Shown here: in pieces, positions 1 to 9,163 of the stretch
How positions within the stretch are numbered: position 1 is the first letter of the stretch
How the letters are laid out: each line of letters opens with the position of its first letter
DNA from: Verrucomicrobiales bacterium
GTDB lineage: Bacteria > Verrucomicrobiota > Verrucomicrobiia > Methylacidiphilales > JAAUTS01
Direction: 5' to 3'
DNA length: 64,000 bases
Assembly: GCA_031256975.1 (NCBI GenBank)
Contig: JAIRPN010000016.1
Location: 124,001-188,000, forward strand
Made by a program: the position numbers and the translations under genes
The notes under the pieces: generated by a model
Seen by the model: only the letters and a program-made list of their open reading frames with translations
The model's database searches: none
What the model was told of the DNA's origin: nothing

Positions 1-399
1 CCCGAAATACAGATTCTTGAGACAGAAATCAACCAGATGAATTTCAACGGCATCATCTCACTGCATGCGGACGACACCACCGACCGCATGTACGGTTTTG
101 CCCGCGGTTCGCAGGTCACCCGGCATGTGCTGGCGCCGTCGCTAAACGCCGCGGCCAAGATCATTCCAATCAACCAGGACCGCTGCATTGACGGCTTTGA
201 CGCCGAGGACGGCATCATTAGCGACTGTTACGAGGGCGTGCTGGGTTCCAACCCCGCCACCCATCCCAAGCCTTTCGAAATCGTGCTGGAAACACCCCAA
301 CTCTTGCCTCTCAAACAACAAATCGACGCCCATGTGACTGCGTTGTTGACCTTGGTCGCGGAATATCCAAAATTCATCTCCTACGGACAAGATTTGTAA
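1..399 (+). CDS. M14-type zinc peptidase / desuccinylase-like protein (C-terminal part)
   Basis: The reading frame is open from base 1, so the gene starts upstream of the window. About 132 residues are visible. The segment ISLHADD followed by YGFARG matches the C-terminal His region of M14 carboxypeptidase / succinylglutamate desuccinylase-like proteins, and the end (FEIVLETP, then LPLKQQIDAHV) closely parallels the end of the complete paralogue at 39823-40560 (CTFETP, LPLEQRIRTHV). The zinc-binding N-terminal half is outside the window. It ends one base before cysT, so it may be cotranscribed with the sulfate transporter, though a functional link is not evident. The substrate is unknown. Confidence 0.7.
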   Translation, partial: PEIQILETEINQMNFNGIISLHADDTTDRMYGFARGSQVTRHVLAPSLNAAAKIIPINQDRCIDGFDAEDGIISDCYEGVLGSNPATHPKPFEIVLETPQLLPLKQQIDAHVTALLTLVAEYPKFISYGQDL

Positions 400-400
400 C

Positions 401-1330
401 ATGTTATTTAAAAAGCAACACCAGCACCGCGTTTTACCGGGTTTCGGATTAACCATGGGATTCTCCCTGACTTACCTGTCCCTGTTGATCCTGATTCCAC
501 TTGCGGGTATTTTCGTCAAATCAGCGGAAGGGGGATGGCCGCACTTCTGGGAATCAATCAGCGGCGAATTCGCCATCGCTTCGTACAAATTGAGCTTCGG
601 CGCATCCTTGGCGGGTGCCGCGATCAATGCGGTGTTCGGCCTGATTGTCGCCTGGGTGCTGGTCCGTTATGATTTTCCGTTCAAACGCCTGATCGACGCC
701 TTTGTCGACCTGCCCTTTGCCCTGCCAACCGCGGTGGCGGGCATTGCGCTAACCACCATCTACTCGCAAAACGGCTGGATCGGCCATGTCTTTAGCGCCG
801 ACGGTTTCATCGGCTCTGCCTTCACACCCAATGGCTGGTTTGGCACCCATTTCCCGCCCGGCACCTGGCTTGGCGACATTTTGCCAACCAACGGCATCCC
901 GATCGCCTACACTTGGGTGGGTGTCACCATTGCGCTAACCTTCATCGGCCTGCCCTTCGTGGTACGCACCCTGCAACCCATCCTTTCCGACCTGAGCCTT
1001 GATTTCGAGGAAGCCGCCGCCAGCCTCGGCGCCAACTACCTGCAGATTTTCTTCCGCGTGATTCTGCCGGAACTGCTGCCCGCCCTGCTGACCGGTTTTT
1101 CGCTGGCATTCGCCCGCGCGCTGGGTGAATACGGCTCGGTGATCTTCATTGCCGGCAACATCCCCGGCAAAACCGAGATTACCCCGCGCCTGATCGTCAA
1201 CAAACTCGAGGAATATGATTATTCCGGCGCGGCGTCAATCGCGGTGGTCATGCTGTTGTTTTCCTTCATTACCCTGTTCGCCATCAATGTGACCCAATGG
1301 TGGAACTCCAGATTTTACACGAGGATATAA
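401..1330 (+). CDS. cysT: Sulfate/thiosulfate ABC transporter permease CysT
   Basis: Inner-membrane permease subunit for sulfate uptake, expected to pair with CysW and the ATPase CysA encoded directly downstream. The 309-residue protein has a first membrane span near residues 20-40 and the ABC permease EAA loop near 203-222 (EEAAASLGANYLQIF, RVILPE), followed by the typical ARALGEYGSVIFI. Family members are usually about 275 residues; this one carries an extra Gly/Trp/Phe-rich stretch near residues 130-165, probably an enlarged periplasmic loop. The start lies one base after the upstream stop; an ATG at 455 is an alternative but would clip the N terminus. No sulfate-binding protein gene is visible. 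Confidence 0.9.
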   Translation: MLFKKQHQHRVLPGFGLTMGFSLTYLSLLILIPLAGIFVKSAEGGWPHFWESISGEFAIASYKLSFGASLAGAAINAVFGLIVAWVLVRYDFPFKRLIDAFVDLPFALPTAVAGIALTTIYSQNGWIGHVFSADGFIGSAFTPNGWFGTHFPPGTWLGDILPTNGIPIAYTWVGVTIALTFIGLPFVVRTLQPILSDLSLDFEEAAASLGANYLQIFFRVILPELLPALLTGFSLAFARALGEYGSVIFIAGNIPGKTEITPRLIVNKLEEYDYSGAASIAVVMLLFSFITLFAINVTQWWNSRFYTRI

Positions 1331-1333
1331 TTT

Positions 1334-2206
1334 ATGGGCGGCGGCATCACTACTCTGGTTTCCCACTCGAAGAATTTGAAACAAAGCAACCGGCAGGTGC
1401 TGAAAGAACCCCCGTGGGTTCGCATCTTGCTGCTGGCGGTCGCTCTGGGCTTCTTGTTTTTATTCCTGGTTGTGCCGCTGCTTTGTGTGTTCATCGAGGC
1501 ATTCAAAAAGGGCGGGCAGGCTTATCTCGATACCTTTAGTGACCGTAATTCACAGCAGGCAATCTTCCTGACCTTGAAAGTCTGCGCCATCGCCGTGCCG
1601 CTAAACGTGGTGTTCGGTGTCGCCGCGGCCTGGGCCATTACCAAGTTCCACTTCAAGGGCAAGAATTTCCTGCTGACCCTGATCGACCTGCCTTTCGCGG
1701 TGTCGCCGGTCATTAGCGGTCTGGTGTTCATTTTGATTTTCAGCCACACCGGATTCGGTGAATGGCTGAAAGACCATGGTTTCAAGGTTGTGTTCAACAC
1801 ACCGGGCATCGTGCTGGCGACGCTATTTGTGACCTTCCCGTTCGTCGCCCGCGAATTGATTCCGCTGATGCAGTCGCAGGGCTCCGACGAAGAGCAGGCC
1901 GCCATTTCGCTCGGCGCCAGCGGCTGGAAAACTTTCTGGCGCGTCACCCTGCCCAACATCAAGTGGGGATTGTTGCATGGCGTGGTGCTGTGCAATGCCC
2001 GCGCGATGGGCGAATTCGGCGCGGTTTCCGTCGTTAGCGGCCATATCCAGGGCAAGACCAACACCATCCCGTTGCACATTGAGGTCCTGTACGAAAGCAG
2101 CCTGTACTCGGCTTCCTTTGCCATGGCCTCCATCCTGACCTTGCTGGCGCTCATCACGCTAATCATCAAAACCATTGTGGAAAGACAACACAACCAAGCG
2201 GCTTAA
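1334..2206 (+). CDS. cysW: Sulfate/thiosulfate ABC transporter permease CysW
   Basis: Second permease of the sulfate transporter, 290 residues, starting three bases after the cysT stop. A GAGG at 1321-1324 sits nine bases upstream of the ATG and supports this start. The EAA loop is at about residues 185-208 ([20 protein letters not shown]), followed by [22 protein letters not shown], a hallmark of CysW. About 30 residues of hydrophilic N terminus precede the first membrane span. It forms a heterodimeric channel with CysT and docks CysA through the EAA loop. Four TTAGCG/CGCTAA words lie in the gene. Confidence 0.92.
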   Translation: MGGGITTLVSHSKNLKQSNRQVLKEPPWVRILLLAVALGFLFLFLVVPLLCVFIEAFKKGGQAYLDTFSDRNSQQAIFLTLKVCAIAVPLNVVFGVAAAWAITKFHFKGKNFLLTLIDLPFAVSPVISGLVFILIFSHTGFGEWLKDHGFKVVFNTPGIVLATLFVTFPFVARELIPLMQSQGSDEEQAAISLGASGWKTFWRVTLPNIKWGLLHGVVLCNARAMGEFGAVSVVSGHIQGKTNTIPLHIEVLYESSLYSASFAMASILTLLALITLIIKTIVERQHNQAA

Positions 2207-2208
2207 TT

Positions 2209-3279
2209 ATGAAAATATCCATCGATAAAATTTCCAAGCAATTCGGCAATTTCCAGGCATTGAGTTCCGTCGACCTCGAGGTCAAGTCCGGCGAACTGCT
2301 GGCCCTGCTCGGCCCCAGCGGTTCCGGCAAGACCACCCTGCTGCGCATCATCGCCGGCCTGGAGAGCCCGGATGAAAACGGCGTCATCCGTTTTGGCGAC
2401 GAGGATGTGACCTATCGCAGCGCCAAGGATCGCGGCGTCGGTTTCGTATTCCAGCAATACGCCCTGTTCCGCCACATGACCGTGTTCGAGAACATCGCCT
2501 TCGGCCTGCGCGTGCGCCCCTCCCACAGCCGTCCGAGCCGTGGCGAAATCAAGGACCGCGTATTCAAGTTGCTCAAGCTGGTACAGCTCAGCGGCCTAGA
2601 GCATCGTTACCCGTCGCAACTTTCCGGCGGCCAGCGCCAGCGCGTCGCCCTCGCCCGCGCGCTCGCCGTGGAACCCAAGGTCCTGCTGCTCGATGAGCCG
2701 TTTGGCGCGCTCGACGCCAAGGTACGCAAGGAACTGCGCCGCTGGCTGCGCGAATTGCACTCGGAAATCCATGTCACCAGCATTTTCGTCACCCACGATC
2801 AGGAAGAGGCGCTGGAACTGGCCGACCGCGTGGTCATCATGAACGCCGGGCGCATCGAGCAAATCGGCACCCCGGAGGAGGTTTATGACAATCCCGCCAA
2901 TTCCTTCGTTTACAAATTCCTCGGCTCGGTGAACACGCTGACCGCCAAGGTCAACCAAGGCGATGCCAACATCGGCGGCGTCACCTTCCCGACCGGCCTG
3001 ACCGACCTGAACGAACCGGAAGGCGTGGCCTTCATCCGCCCGCATGAATTTTCGGTGAGCAAGACCACCAACGGCAAGCCAGCCTTGGAAACCAAACTGC
3101 TGCATATTCAACCGGTTGGAGCGGTGATCCGCCTGGAAGTCACCCGCAAGGACAACGAGGAAATCCTCGACGTGGAATTAAGCCGCGAACAATACCGCAC
3201 CATCGACCCGGAAATCGGCGACACGTTGTTCCTGACCCCGCAACGGCTGCAAGTTTACCCGCCCGACTTCTCGATTTGA
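2209..3279 (+). CDS. cysA: Sulfate/thiosulfate ABC transporter ATP-binding protein CysA
   Basis: ATPase that energises the CysT/CysW permease, 356 residues, the usual length for the family. Walker A GPSGSGKT lies at residues 35-42, the signature LSGGQRQR near 140 and Walker B LLLDEP near 160, with the switch His in [12 protein letters not shown]-terminal regulatory TOBE-like domain follows from about residue 240. The gene begins two bases after the cysW stop, so cysTWA form one operon. It holds no TTAGCG word, unlike its neighbours. Specificity for sulfate is inferred from the operon; molybdate or other oxyanions cannot be wholly excluded. Confidence 0.92.
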   Translation: MKISIDKISKQFGNFQALSSVDLEVKSGELLALLGPSGSGKTTLLRIIAGLESPDENGVIRFGDEDVTYRSAKDRGVGFVFQQYALFRHMTVFENIAFGLRVRPSHSRPSRGEIKDRVFKLLKLVQLSGLEHRYPSQLSGGQRQRVALARALAVEPKVLLLDEPFGALDAKVRKELRRWLRELHSEIHVTSIFVTHDQEEALELADRVVIMNAGRIEQIGTPEEVYDNPANSFVYKFLGSVNTLTAKVNQGDANIGGVTFPTGLTDLNEPEGVAFIRPHEFSVSKTTNGKPALETKLLHIQPVGAVIRLEVTRKDNEEILDVELSREQYRTIDPEIGDTLFLTPQRLQVYPPDFSI

Positions 3280-3285
3280 CCGGTT

Positions 3286-4779
3286 TTACAGCTGGATCAA
3301 CATCAAGCCGGGATGCAAAGCCTTGGGATTGGCATTGTCATCCTGCCAGAGGATTTTCAGCTTCCGGCGCGCCGTCTCATAGAACAGGCGGCGGCGTTCG
3401 AAATCCTGCAGCTGATTCTTCGGTGGATTGACGCTGCCATCGACAAAACGGTGGTACACGTCATAGGAAATAATCACCTGGGTCACTCCCATTCGCCTCA
3501 ATTCATCCAGCGAACCAATGTCGGCGACGAAGAAATTATCAATCAACACCCGCTGCTGCAGGTCATAGGGATTGATCTTGGCGTAGGTGTCCTGCGCAAT
3601 CAACGCATCCTCCGGCAGATTCCGGCAAATCCATTCCGTGAGTTCCATCCGGCTGTCGTGCCGGAACCCGTCATAGATTTTGTACCACTCCCCCCATAGC
3701 CACCACCCGCTGCCCACCAATAATACCGCGGCAATAATCTTCGACGCCTGCGCGAAACATGTTCTTCCCCGCAACCATTCACCCAATACCAGCAAGGGAC
3801 CATACACCGCCGCGACAGTGGCGGGCACCAACACCGGCAGGATATAACGTTCTGAATACTTCGCCGTCAGCGCCAGCAAAGCCAGGGTCAGCAGTGGTGT
3901 CCCCAGAAAAATCCACTCCGCCACAGCGGTCGAGCGCCAACGGCACAGCCGGTACAGCACATAGAACAAGTAACCGAATACCAGCACCGGGGGCATTTGC
4001 TGCAATACCAGAAACACATAACGGCGCCCCATCGAACCCGAGGAATGCATGCCATAATCCCCCTTCTCCAACCGGTACATTTCATCGCCGAGGGATTCAC
4101 GAAACCCGTGCCAGTTGGCAACCAGCGGGAGATTGATCAGTAGCGCCAAGACAACGAATGCCTCCAATGGCCAACCCCAAAACCAGCACCAACGACCGGC
4201 ATATTTTTTCCGGTTTAGTATCACGAATAACAGCACCAACGGCAGCAATCCCCAGCCGATGTATTTGGCGCTAACCGCCAGGGCCAATACGACCGCCAAA
4301 AAAATTTCGGCTCTGCGACCCGGTGTTCGCTCGCAATAAAACAAAAGTAACAATACCCCCATCTCTGCGGCCAGGAACATTGAATCTTCCTTGAAATAAT
4401 GCGCCACCTCGAACACATACGGGTGAAACAGCAAAAGCACCCCGGCCGCCAGTCCGGCCGCCGCGCCGGCCCTCAATGAAGCAATCCCCAGGCAGGCCAG
4501 CAACAGCGCCCCAATCGACAGGACCGACACCCAACGGCCATACTCCACGATTCGCTGGGGATCCTGCTGGCCGGTCAATTTGCCAAGCAGGCTGACCACG
4601 CCCAGCATCAGCGGCGGATGGCGCAAATTCCATACCCCGTCGAGAATCTGCGTCACCTTGGTCGGTTCATCATTGTGGTAACCCCAGTTAAAGTAAATCT
4701 GCGGCACACACAACAACAGCAGGATCGCAAAGACAGCAACTGCGGACAATATGGTCAATCTCAGCTTCAATCCCGCCAT
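3286..4779 (-). CDS. Membrane glycosyltransferase, GT39/ArnT-like superfamily
   Basis: Integral membrane protein of about 497 residues with roughly ten hydrophobic spans and an early acidic pair in YHNDEPTK after the first span, as in polyprenyl-phosphate-dependent GT-C glycosyltransferases (PMT/ArnT type). A periplasmic-type C-terminal region follows the membrane part. The frame extends upstream to an ATG at 4824, but those codons overlap a 29-bp repeat that also occurs at 5776-5804. I therefore place the start at the ATG at 4779, directly before the hydrophobic anchor. It converges with cysA, only six bases apart. The sugar and acceptor are unknown. Confidence 0.65.
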   Translation of the reverse strand: MAGLKLRLTILSAVAVFAILLLLCVPQIYFNWGYHNDEPTKVTQILDGVWNLRHPPLMLGVVSLLGKLTGQQDPQRIVEYGRWVSVLSIGALLLACLGIASLRAGAAAGLAAGVLLLFHPYVFEVAHYFKEDSMFLAAEMGVLLLLFYCERTPGRRAEIFLAVVLALAVSAKYIGWGLLPLVLLFVILNRKKYAGRWCWFWGWPLEAFVVLALLINLPLVANWHGFRESLGDEMYRLEKGDYGMHSSGSMGRRYVFLVLQQMPPVLVFGYLFYVLYRLCRWRSTAVAEWIFLGTPLLTLALLALTAKYSERYILPVLVPATVAAVYGPLLVLGEWLRGRTCFAQASKIIAAVLLVGSGWWLWGEWYKIYDGFRHDSRMELTEWICRNLPEDALIAQDTYAKINPYDLQQRVLIDNFFVADIGSLDELRRMGVTQVIISYDVYHRFVDGSVNPPKNQLQDFERRRLFYETARRKLKILWQDDNANPKALHPGLMLIQL

Positions 4780-4803
4780 ACTGCCATGGCGCCTAACTTT
4801 GGG

Positions 4804-4832
4804 AAAGTAAAACGGCAACTGCACGCCGTTTC
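4804..4832. repeat. 29-bp hairpin repeat, copy 1
   Basis: This 29-bp sequence recurs at 5776-5804 with one mismatch. Its core is an inverted repeat (AAACGGC, eight-base loop, GCCGTTT). Read on the minus strand the hairpin is followed by a T-rich tract. Both copies lie just upstream of minus-strand genes in otherwise non-coding DNA, so they look like a small dispersed REP-like element rather than coding sequence. Confidence 0.6.
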
Positions 4833-4906
4833 CAATAACTCAGGCAAACCTGCAATTTGCTATTTGCGCGCTCGGTTGTTAATGCTACTTTTACCCGGTG
4901 GGTACC

Positions 4907-5332
4907 ATGACTCTAGCCAAAGAAGAAGTTCGTTTGGGGGCAATCAAACGTTGTTTGAAAGGCAAATCCATTCTCGTCGTCGACGACGATCCGGCGTGGA
5001 GCCATGCCTTGGTCAAGTTGCTCGAAAGCCTCGGTGCCAGCGTCAATACCGCCGTTAGCGGTTCCGATTGCATCCGCCTGCTTCGTTCGGTGAATTTCGA
5101 CCTGATCCTGCTCGACATCATGATGCCGGGCATCGACGGCTGGGATGTGTTCGCGATGATGAAAAACATTCTCAATGGCCGCACCATTCCGGTACTGGTG
5201 CTCACCGGTCTCAGCCGTGAAGGGGTCGCCGAGAACCTCGCGCGCCTGCCGATTCCCGAAAACCAGGTGTTGCAAAAAAATTCCCCGCCGGAAACCATTC
5301 TGCAGGCGATTTACAAAACCCTGCAGGATTAA
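4907..5332 (+). CDS. Single-domain response regulator (CheY-like receiver)
   Basis: A receiver domain of about 141 residues with nothing C-terminal to it. The acidic pocket is visible in VVDDDPAW, the phosphoacceptor Asp in LILLDIMMPGIDGWDVF, the conserved Thr in VLVLTGLS, and the Lys near the end in QKNSPPETIL, where the usual Pro after Lys is replaced by Asn. The ATG at 4907 is preferred; an in-frame GTG at 4898 is the alternative. No histidine kinase or output gene is adjacent, so the partner is unknown. It may act by protein-protein contact like CheY or as a phosphorelay shuttle. Confidence 0.85.
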   Translation: MTLAKEEVRLGAIKRCLKGKSILVVDDDPAWSHALVKLLESLGASVNTAVSGSDCIRLLRSVNFDLILLDIMMPGIDGWDVFAMMKNILNGRTIPVLVLTGLSREGVAENLARLPIPENQVLQKNSPPETILQAIYKTLQD

Positions 5333-5340
5333 TCCCGCCG

Positions 5341-5748
5341 TTAGCGGCCGCTCCTGACACCCGCCACACGGAACCCGTAATCTTCCAGCAACGCGCAAAT
5401 CTTTTCCGGCTGGTCGCCCTGGATTTCAATCTCGCGTTCCCGCACCGTGCCGCCGCAACCGCAACTTTTGCGCAAATGGCGGGCCAGCTCGTCGATTTCC
5501 TCCGGGCCGATATTCGCCGGGATATCGCCAACCACGATGACCGCCTTGCCGCTGCGGTGCGCTGTTTCGCGGCGCAGGACCACCCGCCCTTTCTTGGCCG
5601 GTTTTTCTTCCTTCGCAGGTTTCGCCATTAGCGGCTCGACAAGCTGTCCTTCCGGCAAACCATCGCGGCTCAACGCGGCAAAGGGATTTTGCAATCCGCC
5701 GGAATTACCTGAAACATCGATTTTTTTCACGTCCTCACGTTTGGCCAT
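5341..5748 (-). CDS. SUI1/eIF1-like translation factor (YciH family)
   Basis: About 135 residues starting at MAKRED. The C-terminal 80 residues carry the SUI1 fold signature: a basic strand (GRVVLRRE), then a helix and LRKSCGCGGTVRE, a Cys-rich variant of the KKxxGxGGTV motif, then IEIQGDQPEKICALL. YciH proteins resemble eukaryotic eIF1 and are thought to influence initiation fidelity. The N-terminal 50 residues are Lys/Pro-rich and probably disordered. The stop codon TAA at 5341-5343 is formed by a TTAGCG word. It converges with the response regulator gene eight bases away. A longer frame up to 5790 runs into a repeat and is rejected. Confidence 0.82.
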   Translation of the reverse strand: MAKREDVKKIDVSGNSGGLQNPFAALSRDGLPEGQLVEPLMAKPAKEEKPAKKGRVVLRRETAHRSGKAVIVVGDIPANIGPEEIDELARHLRKSCGCGGTVREREIEIQGDQPEKICALLEDYGFRVAGVRSGR

Positions 5749-5775
5749 GGCAGATTTTAAACCACGGAATCCACA

Positions 5776-5804
5776 AAAGTAAAACGGCAACTACACGCCG
5801 TTTC
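5776..5804. repeat. 29-bp hairpin repeat, copy 2
   Basis: Second copy of the element at 4804-4832, differing at one position inside the loop. It lies between the yciH-like gene and the divergent M20 dipeptidase. The stem AAACGGC/GCCGTTT is intact in both copies. Confidence 0.6.
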
Positions 5805-5865
5805 AAACACGAGCTGAAAGCGAAACAAAACACACAGGAAAAAATGCCCGTTCGAAGTTTTAAAA

Positions 5866-5895
5866 ATTCCGTGTATTCCGTGTGTTCCGTGGTTT
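5866..5895. repeat. Intergenic TTCCGTG-type short repeat
   Basis: The stretch contains TTCCGTG three times in near-tandem (ATTCCGTGTATTCCGTG, then TGTTCCGTGGTTT). A partial inverted copy (AAACCACGGAAT) lies at 5759-5770, so the gap between yciH and the dipeptidase is bounded by inverted copies. The same word family forms the inverted repeat at 11850-11919. It looks like a dispersed intergenic repeat of this genome. Confidence 0.5.
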
Positions 5896-5910
5896 AATCT
5901 GACGCTAACC

Positions 5911-7251
5911 ATGAACAATCAAAGCCACCTGAACGACCTGTTCGAATTCCTGCGCATCCCCAGCATTTCCACCGATTCCGCGCACCGCGACGACATGCAG
6001 CGCTGCGCCTCGTGGTTAGCGGCCAAATTCACCGCCATCGGCCTGCAGCCGCAAATCCATCAAACCCCCGGTCATCCCATTGTCACCGCCCGCAACGCCC
6101 ACAAAACCGGACGCCCCACTGTGCTGATCTACGGCCATTATGACGTCCAGCCGGTCGATCCGCTTAATCTCTGGCACAGCAACCCGTTCGAACCCAAGCT
6201 CGAAAACGGCATCATCACCGCGCGCGGCGCCACCGACAACAAGGGCCAGATTCTCGCCCACATCCTTGGCGTGCAGGAATACCTCGCCGCCAATGGCGAA
6301 CTACCGCTCAACGTGATCTTCCTGATCGAAGGCGAGGAGGAAATCGGCAGTCCGCATCTGGTCCCCTTCCTGCGCGAACACCAACGGGAACTGGCCTGCG
6401 ATATCGTTGCCATCAGCGACACCGGCATGCTCGAACCCGGCAAAGGCACCATGACTTACGGCCTGCGCGGCATCGCCTGCCTGGAAATCACCGTTAGCGG
6501 CCCGGACAAGGACCTGCACTCCGGCATTTATGGCGGTGCTATCACCAACCCGCTAACCGCCATCTCCCGCCTCATTGCCACATTGCATGACGCCAACGGC
6601 AAAGTCGCCATTAGCGGCTTCTACGACGACGTGGCAGAACTGGAACAATGGGAACGCGAAGCGTGGGCCAAACTGCCCATGAAGGACGCCGATATTTTAA
6701 ACCTCACCGGCTCACCCTCATTAGCGCCGGAAAAAGGCTATAGTGCGCTGGAATGCACCTGGGGCCGTCCTACCGCCGAACTCAACGGCATCTACGGTGG
6801 CTACCAGGGCGAAGGTTCCAAGACCGTGATTCCCTCCGCCGCCCACGCCAAGATCAGCTTCCGTTTGGTGCCAAGCCAGGATCCCGACAACATTCTGTCG
6901 TTGGCGGAACAGCATCTGCAAAAACATTGTCCGCCCGGCGTGACGCTAACCGTGACCAAGGGACACTCCGGTGCCGCTTATCGTCTTGATCCGAACATCG
7001 GCTTCGGCAAAGCGGCGCAACGCGCTTTATCCTTGGCATTCCCCGGCAAGGACCCCGCTCTCGTACGCGAAGGCGGCAGCATCCCGATTGTCGCCGATTT
7101 CAAAAAAATCCTCGGCGTGGATACTTTGTTACTGGGACTGGCATTGCCCGACGCGCGCATTCATTCTCCCAACGAGACCTTCACCGTGGAAAATTTTGAA
7201 GGCGGCATCCGCCTGAATCAAATCCTGTTGCAGGAATTGGCGAAACAATAA
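5911..7251 (+). CDS. M20-family metallo-dipeptidase
   Basis: Cytosolic peptidase of 446 residues. The two-zinc site of family M20 is complete: His in YGHYDVQPVDP, the bridging Asp in GATDNKGQ, the catalytic Glu pair in IEGEEEIGSP, Asp in AISDTGML, and the C-terminal His in ARIHSPNE. A dimerisation lid domain is expected in the middle (about residues 190-310). The protein fits the dipeptidase / carnosinase-like branch better than ArgE or DapE. The start ATG is three bases after a CGCTAA word, and the gene carries six such words, among the densest here. It converges with lnt, five bases apart. Confidence 0.88.
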   Translation: MNNQSHLNDLFEFLRIPSISTDSAHRDDMQRCASWLAAKFTAIGLQPQIHQTPGHPIVTARNAHKTGRPTVLIYGHYDVQPVDPLNLWHSNPFEPKLENGIITARGATDNKGQILAHILGVQEYLAANGELPLNVIFLIEGEEEIGSPHLVPFLREHQRELACDIVAISDTGMLEPGKGTMTYGLRGIACLEITVSGPDKDLHSGIYGGAITNPLTAISRLIATLHDANGKVAISGFYDDVAELEQWEREAWAKLPMKDADILNLTGSPSLAPEKGYSALECTWGRPTAELNGIYGGYQGEGSKTVIPSAAHAKISFRLVPSQDPDNILSLAEQHLQKHCPPGVTLTVTKGHSGAAYRLDPNIGFGKAAQRALSLAFPGKDPALVREGGSIPIVADFKKILGVDTLLLGLALPDARIHSPNETFTVENFEGGIRLNQILLQELAKQ

Positions 7252-7256
7252 ACTGT

Positions 7257-8849
7257 TTAGCGTTGTTTGTCTTCGTCGGTCAGCAGCTTGGCATCCAGCC
7301 CTTTGCGGATGGCCTTCTCGGCGCTAACGATGAAGAAAATCACCACCGACAAGCCGACAATCCAATCGCCCCACTGCTGGTAAACCGTGACGTAGTGCGA
7401 CGGAATCGGCAGTTCGCCGTACAACGTGCCGTCAATGAATGTCCTGCCATTAGCGTCTTGCAACACGCTACGCACCACACCGCGTTCGCTAATCTCGGCA
7501 GTCACGCCGGAATTGGTCACCCGCAACATGGGGATGCGGTTTTCCACCGCGCGGAATACCGCGTTGTGCAAATGCTGGACCGAGGCCGCACTCTGCCGGA
7601 ACCAGCCGTCGTTGGTCATGTTGATGAACAAATCCGGCTGGTGACGGGCGATCTTGCGCGCCTGCCCTGCCAGGCTGTCCTCGAAGCAAATCAACGGTGC
7701 GATTTTCAATTGCGGGTTAGCCAGTTGCAACGGCACGGCGGTTTCGCCCGCTGAAAAATCCATCCCCACCGGAGTGAATTTCAGAATCCACGGGAAGACT
7801 TTCTTCAGCGGCGTATACTCGCCGAACGGCACCAGGTGGTTCTTGTAATAAAGTTCGGGAACCGGATCGTTGGCGTTGTACAACAAGGCGCTGTTGTACA
7901 CGCTGTTGACCGCATACATGTTGGACCCCAGCAGCCAGGCGCCGGAACGGTCCACCGTCAACGCCTTGAGAATCGGTGGAAAATTGACATCGGAATACAA
8001 TTCATCACCCACCGGGGTTTCCGGCCAGATCACCAAATCGGCCTTGCCATTGGCGGCGGCCTGCGACAACCCGCTAATGCTCATCACATACATCTTGGCC
8101 ATCGCTTCCTTCACATCAACGCCGGGCTTCCACGGGTCATTCGGAAAGTTCGGTTGCACGGCAACATAACGCAGGGTGTTGACGTATGTCGGTTTTTTGA
8201 ACAAAGTGCGCACCCCCGCCACAAAACAAAGACCGATCAGCGCCAAGCTCAGCGTGAATTCCCAACGCACCCGCGCCATTTGTCCCAGCCTGATTTCCCG
8301 CCACAAACGCAGACACACCATGCTAATCGCCAGATTCGCCAACGCCACCATCCATGAAATCAGCAGCACGCCGCCGAACTCGGCGCATTGGATCAGGCCG
8401 ATCACCCCGTGCTGGGTCACGCCCAGTTGGTTCCATGGAAACCCGGTGAACAGCGTGCCGCGCAGCCATTCCAAAATTACCCACGCCGAGGCCCCGGCAA
8501 TGGCGCGGAAAAAATTGATCCGCGAACTAGGAATTTCCGGCACCGGAGTCGCCAGCCACCACCACAGCCAGGTCCACACCGCGAAATACAGGCCAAGGTA
8601 CAATACCAGCGCGGCCCAGCCCAAGGTGCTGACCGCGTTGATCCAAAACAAACTGCTGGCGAAATGCGTCAGGCCAAACACATAGCCCGCTAACAGCGAA
8701 ACCTTCCACGAACGGCACAACAGCATCATGGTTAGCGCCAGCGGCAACAGGAAAATCCAGCCGGCCCAGGCCTGGGCAAACGGGGCGTAACCCAAGGTTA
8801 GCAACACACCCGACAGCACGGCGCTAACGAGGATCAGCAACAGCTTCAT
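7257..8849 (-). CDS. lnt: Apolipoprotein N-acyltransferase
   Basis: Inner-membrane enzyme that N-acylates the lipobox cysteine of diacyl prolipoproteins, the last step of lipoprotein maturation. Of its 530 residues the first 220 or so hold about six to seven membrane spans; a nitrilase domain follows. The catalytic triad is visible as Glu277 in VIWPETP, Lys336 in YKNHLVPFGEY and Cys388 in LICFED. A final membrane span lies near residue 505. The stop codon lies within a TTAGCG word at 7257. It follows the lipoyl gene by 48 bases and may share its transcript. Its presence implies an outer membrane with triacylated lipoproteins. Confidence 0.93.
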   Translation of the reverse strand: MKLLLILVSAVLSGVLLTLGYAPFAQAWAGWIFLLPLALTMMLLCRSWKVSLLAGYVFGLTHFASSLFWINAVSTLGWAALVLYLGLYFAVWTWLWWWLATPVPEIPSSRINFFRAIAGASAWVILEWLRGTLFTGFPWNQLGVTQHGVIGLIQCAEFGGVLLISWMVALANLAISMVCLRLWREIRLGQMARVRWEFTLSLALIGLCFVAGVRTLFKKPTYVNTLRYVAVQPNFPNDPWKPGVDVKEAMAKMYVMSISGLSQAAANGKADLVIWPETPVGDELYSDVNFPPILKALTVDRSGAWLLGSNMYAVNSVYNSALLYNANDPVPELYYKNHLVPFGEYTPLKKVFPWILKFTPVGMDFSAGETAVPLQLANPQLKIAPLICFEDSLAGQARKIARHQPDLFINMTNDGWFRQSAASVQHLHNAVFRAVENRIPMLRVTNSGVTAEISERGVVRSVLQDANGRTFIDGTLYGELPIPSHYVTVYQQWGDWIVGLSVVIFFIVSAEKAIRKGLDAKLLTDEDKQR

Positions 8850-8897
8850 GATTTGTTGACCGCCGGGTGGGAAAGAAAAGCTGTTTCTAAAAATAGC

Positions 8898-9149
8898 TCA
8901 GGGTTTGACGTAACCGATTACCGCGCCAATTTCAACGGTGCTGTTTTCCTTGGCGGTCCAGGAATCGAGGATTCCGGCGGCGGGCGACTCGATGTCGACA
9001 ATCGCCTTGTCGGTTTCCAACTGGTAAATCTGCTCATCCTTCTTGATCGCATCGCCGGGCTGCTTGAAGAATTTCAGGATGCGTGCTTCCTCAAGACCTT
9101 CGCCAATGGCGGGAACCTTGATCGGGATTAAATTTGCATTGTCGCTCAT
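8898..9149 (-). CDS. Free-standing lipoyl (biotinyl-lipoyl) carrier domain
   Basis: An 83-residue protein that is one lipoyl domain and nothing more. It starts MSDNANLIPIKVP and carries the lipoylation motif ETDKA with Lys48 on the hairpin turn, flanked by the paired Gly-rich strands (GEGLEEARI, GAVIGYVKP). Full E2 acyltransferases would continue with a peripheral-subunit-binding and a catalytic domain; here the TGA follows at once and lnt begins 48 bases on, so no remnant exists. It lies 14 bases downstream of the fused E1 gene, which suggests it accepts the acyl group from that E1. A catalytic E2 must be encoded elsewhere if the complex is conventional. Confidence 0.85.
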   Translation of the reverse strand: MSDNANLIPIKVPAIGEGLEEARILKFFKQPGDAIKKDEQIYQLETDKAIVDIESPAAGILDSWTAKENSTVEIGAVIGYVKP

Positions 9150-9163
9150 GTCGTTTGCTCCTG

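Noticed and set aside
8850-8897. Frameshifted or truncated E2 behind the lipoyl domain
   Set aside because: Only 48 bases lie between the lipoyl stop and the lnt start, too few for any remnant of an acyltransferase core.
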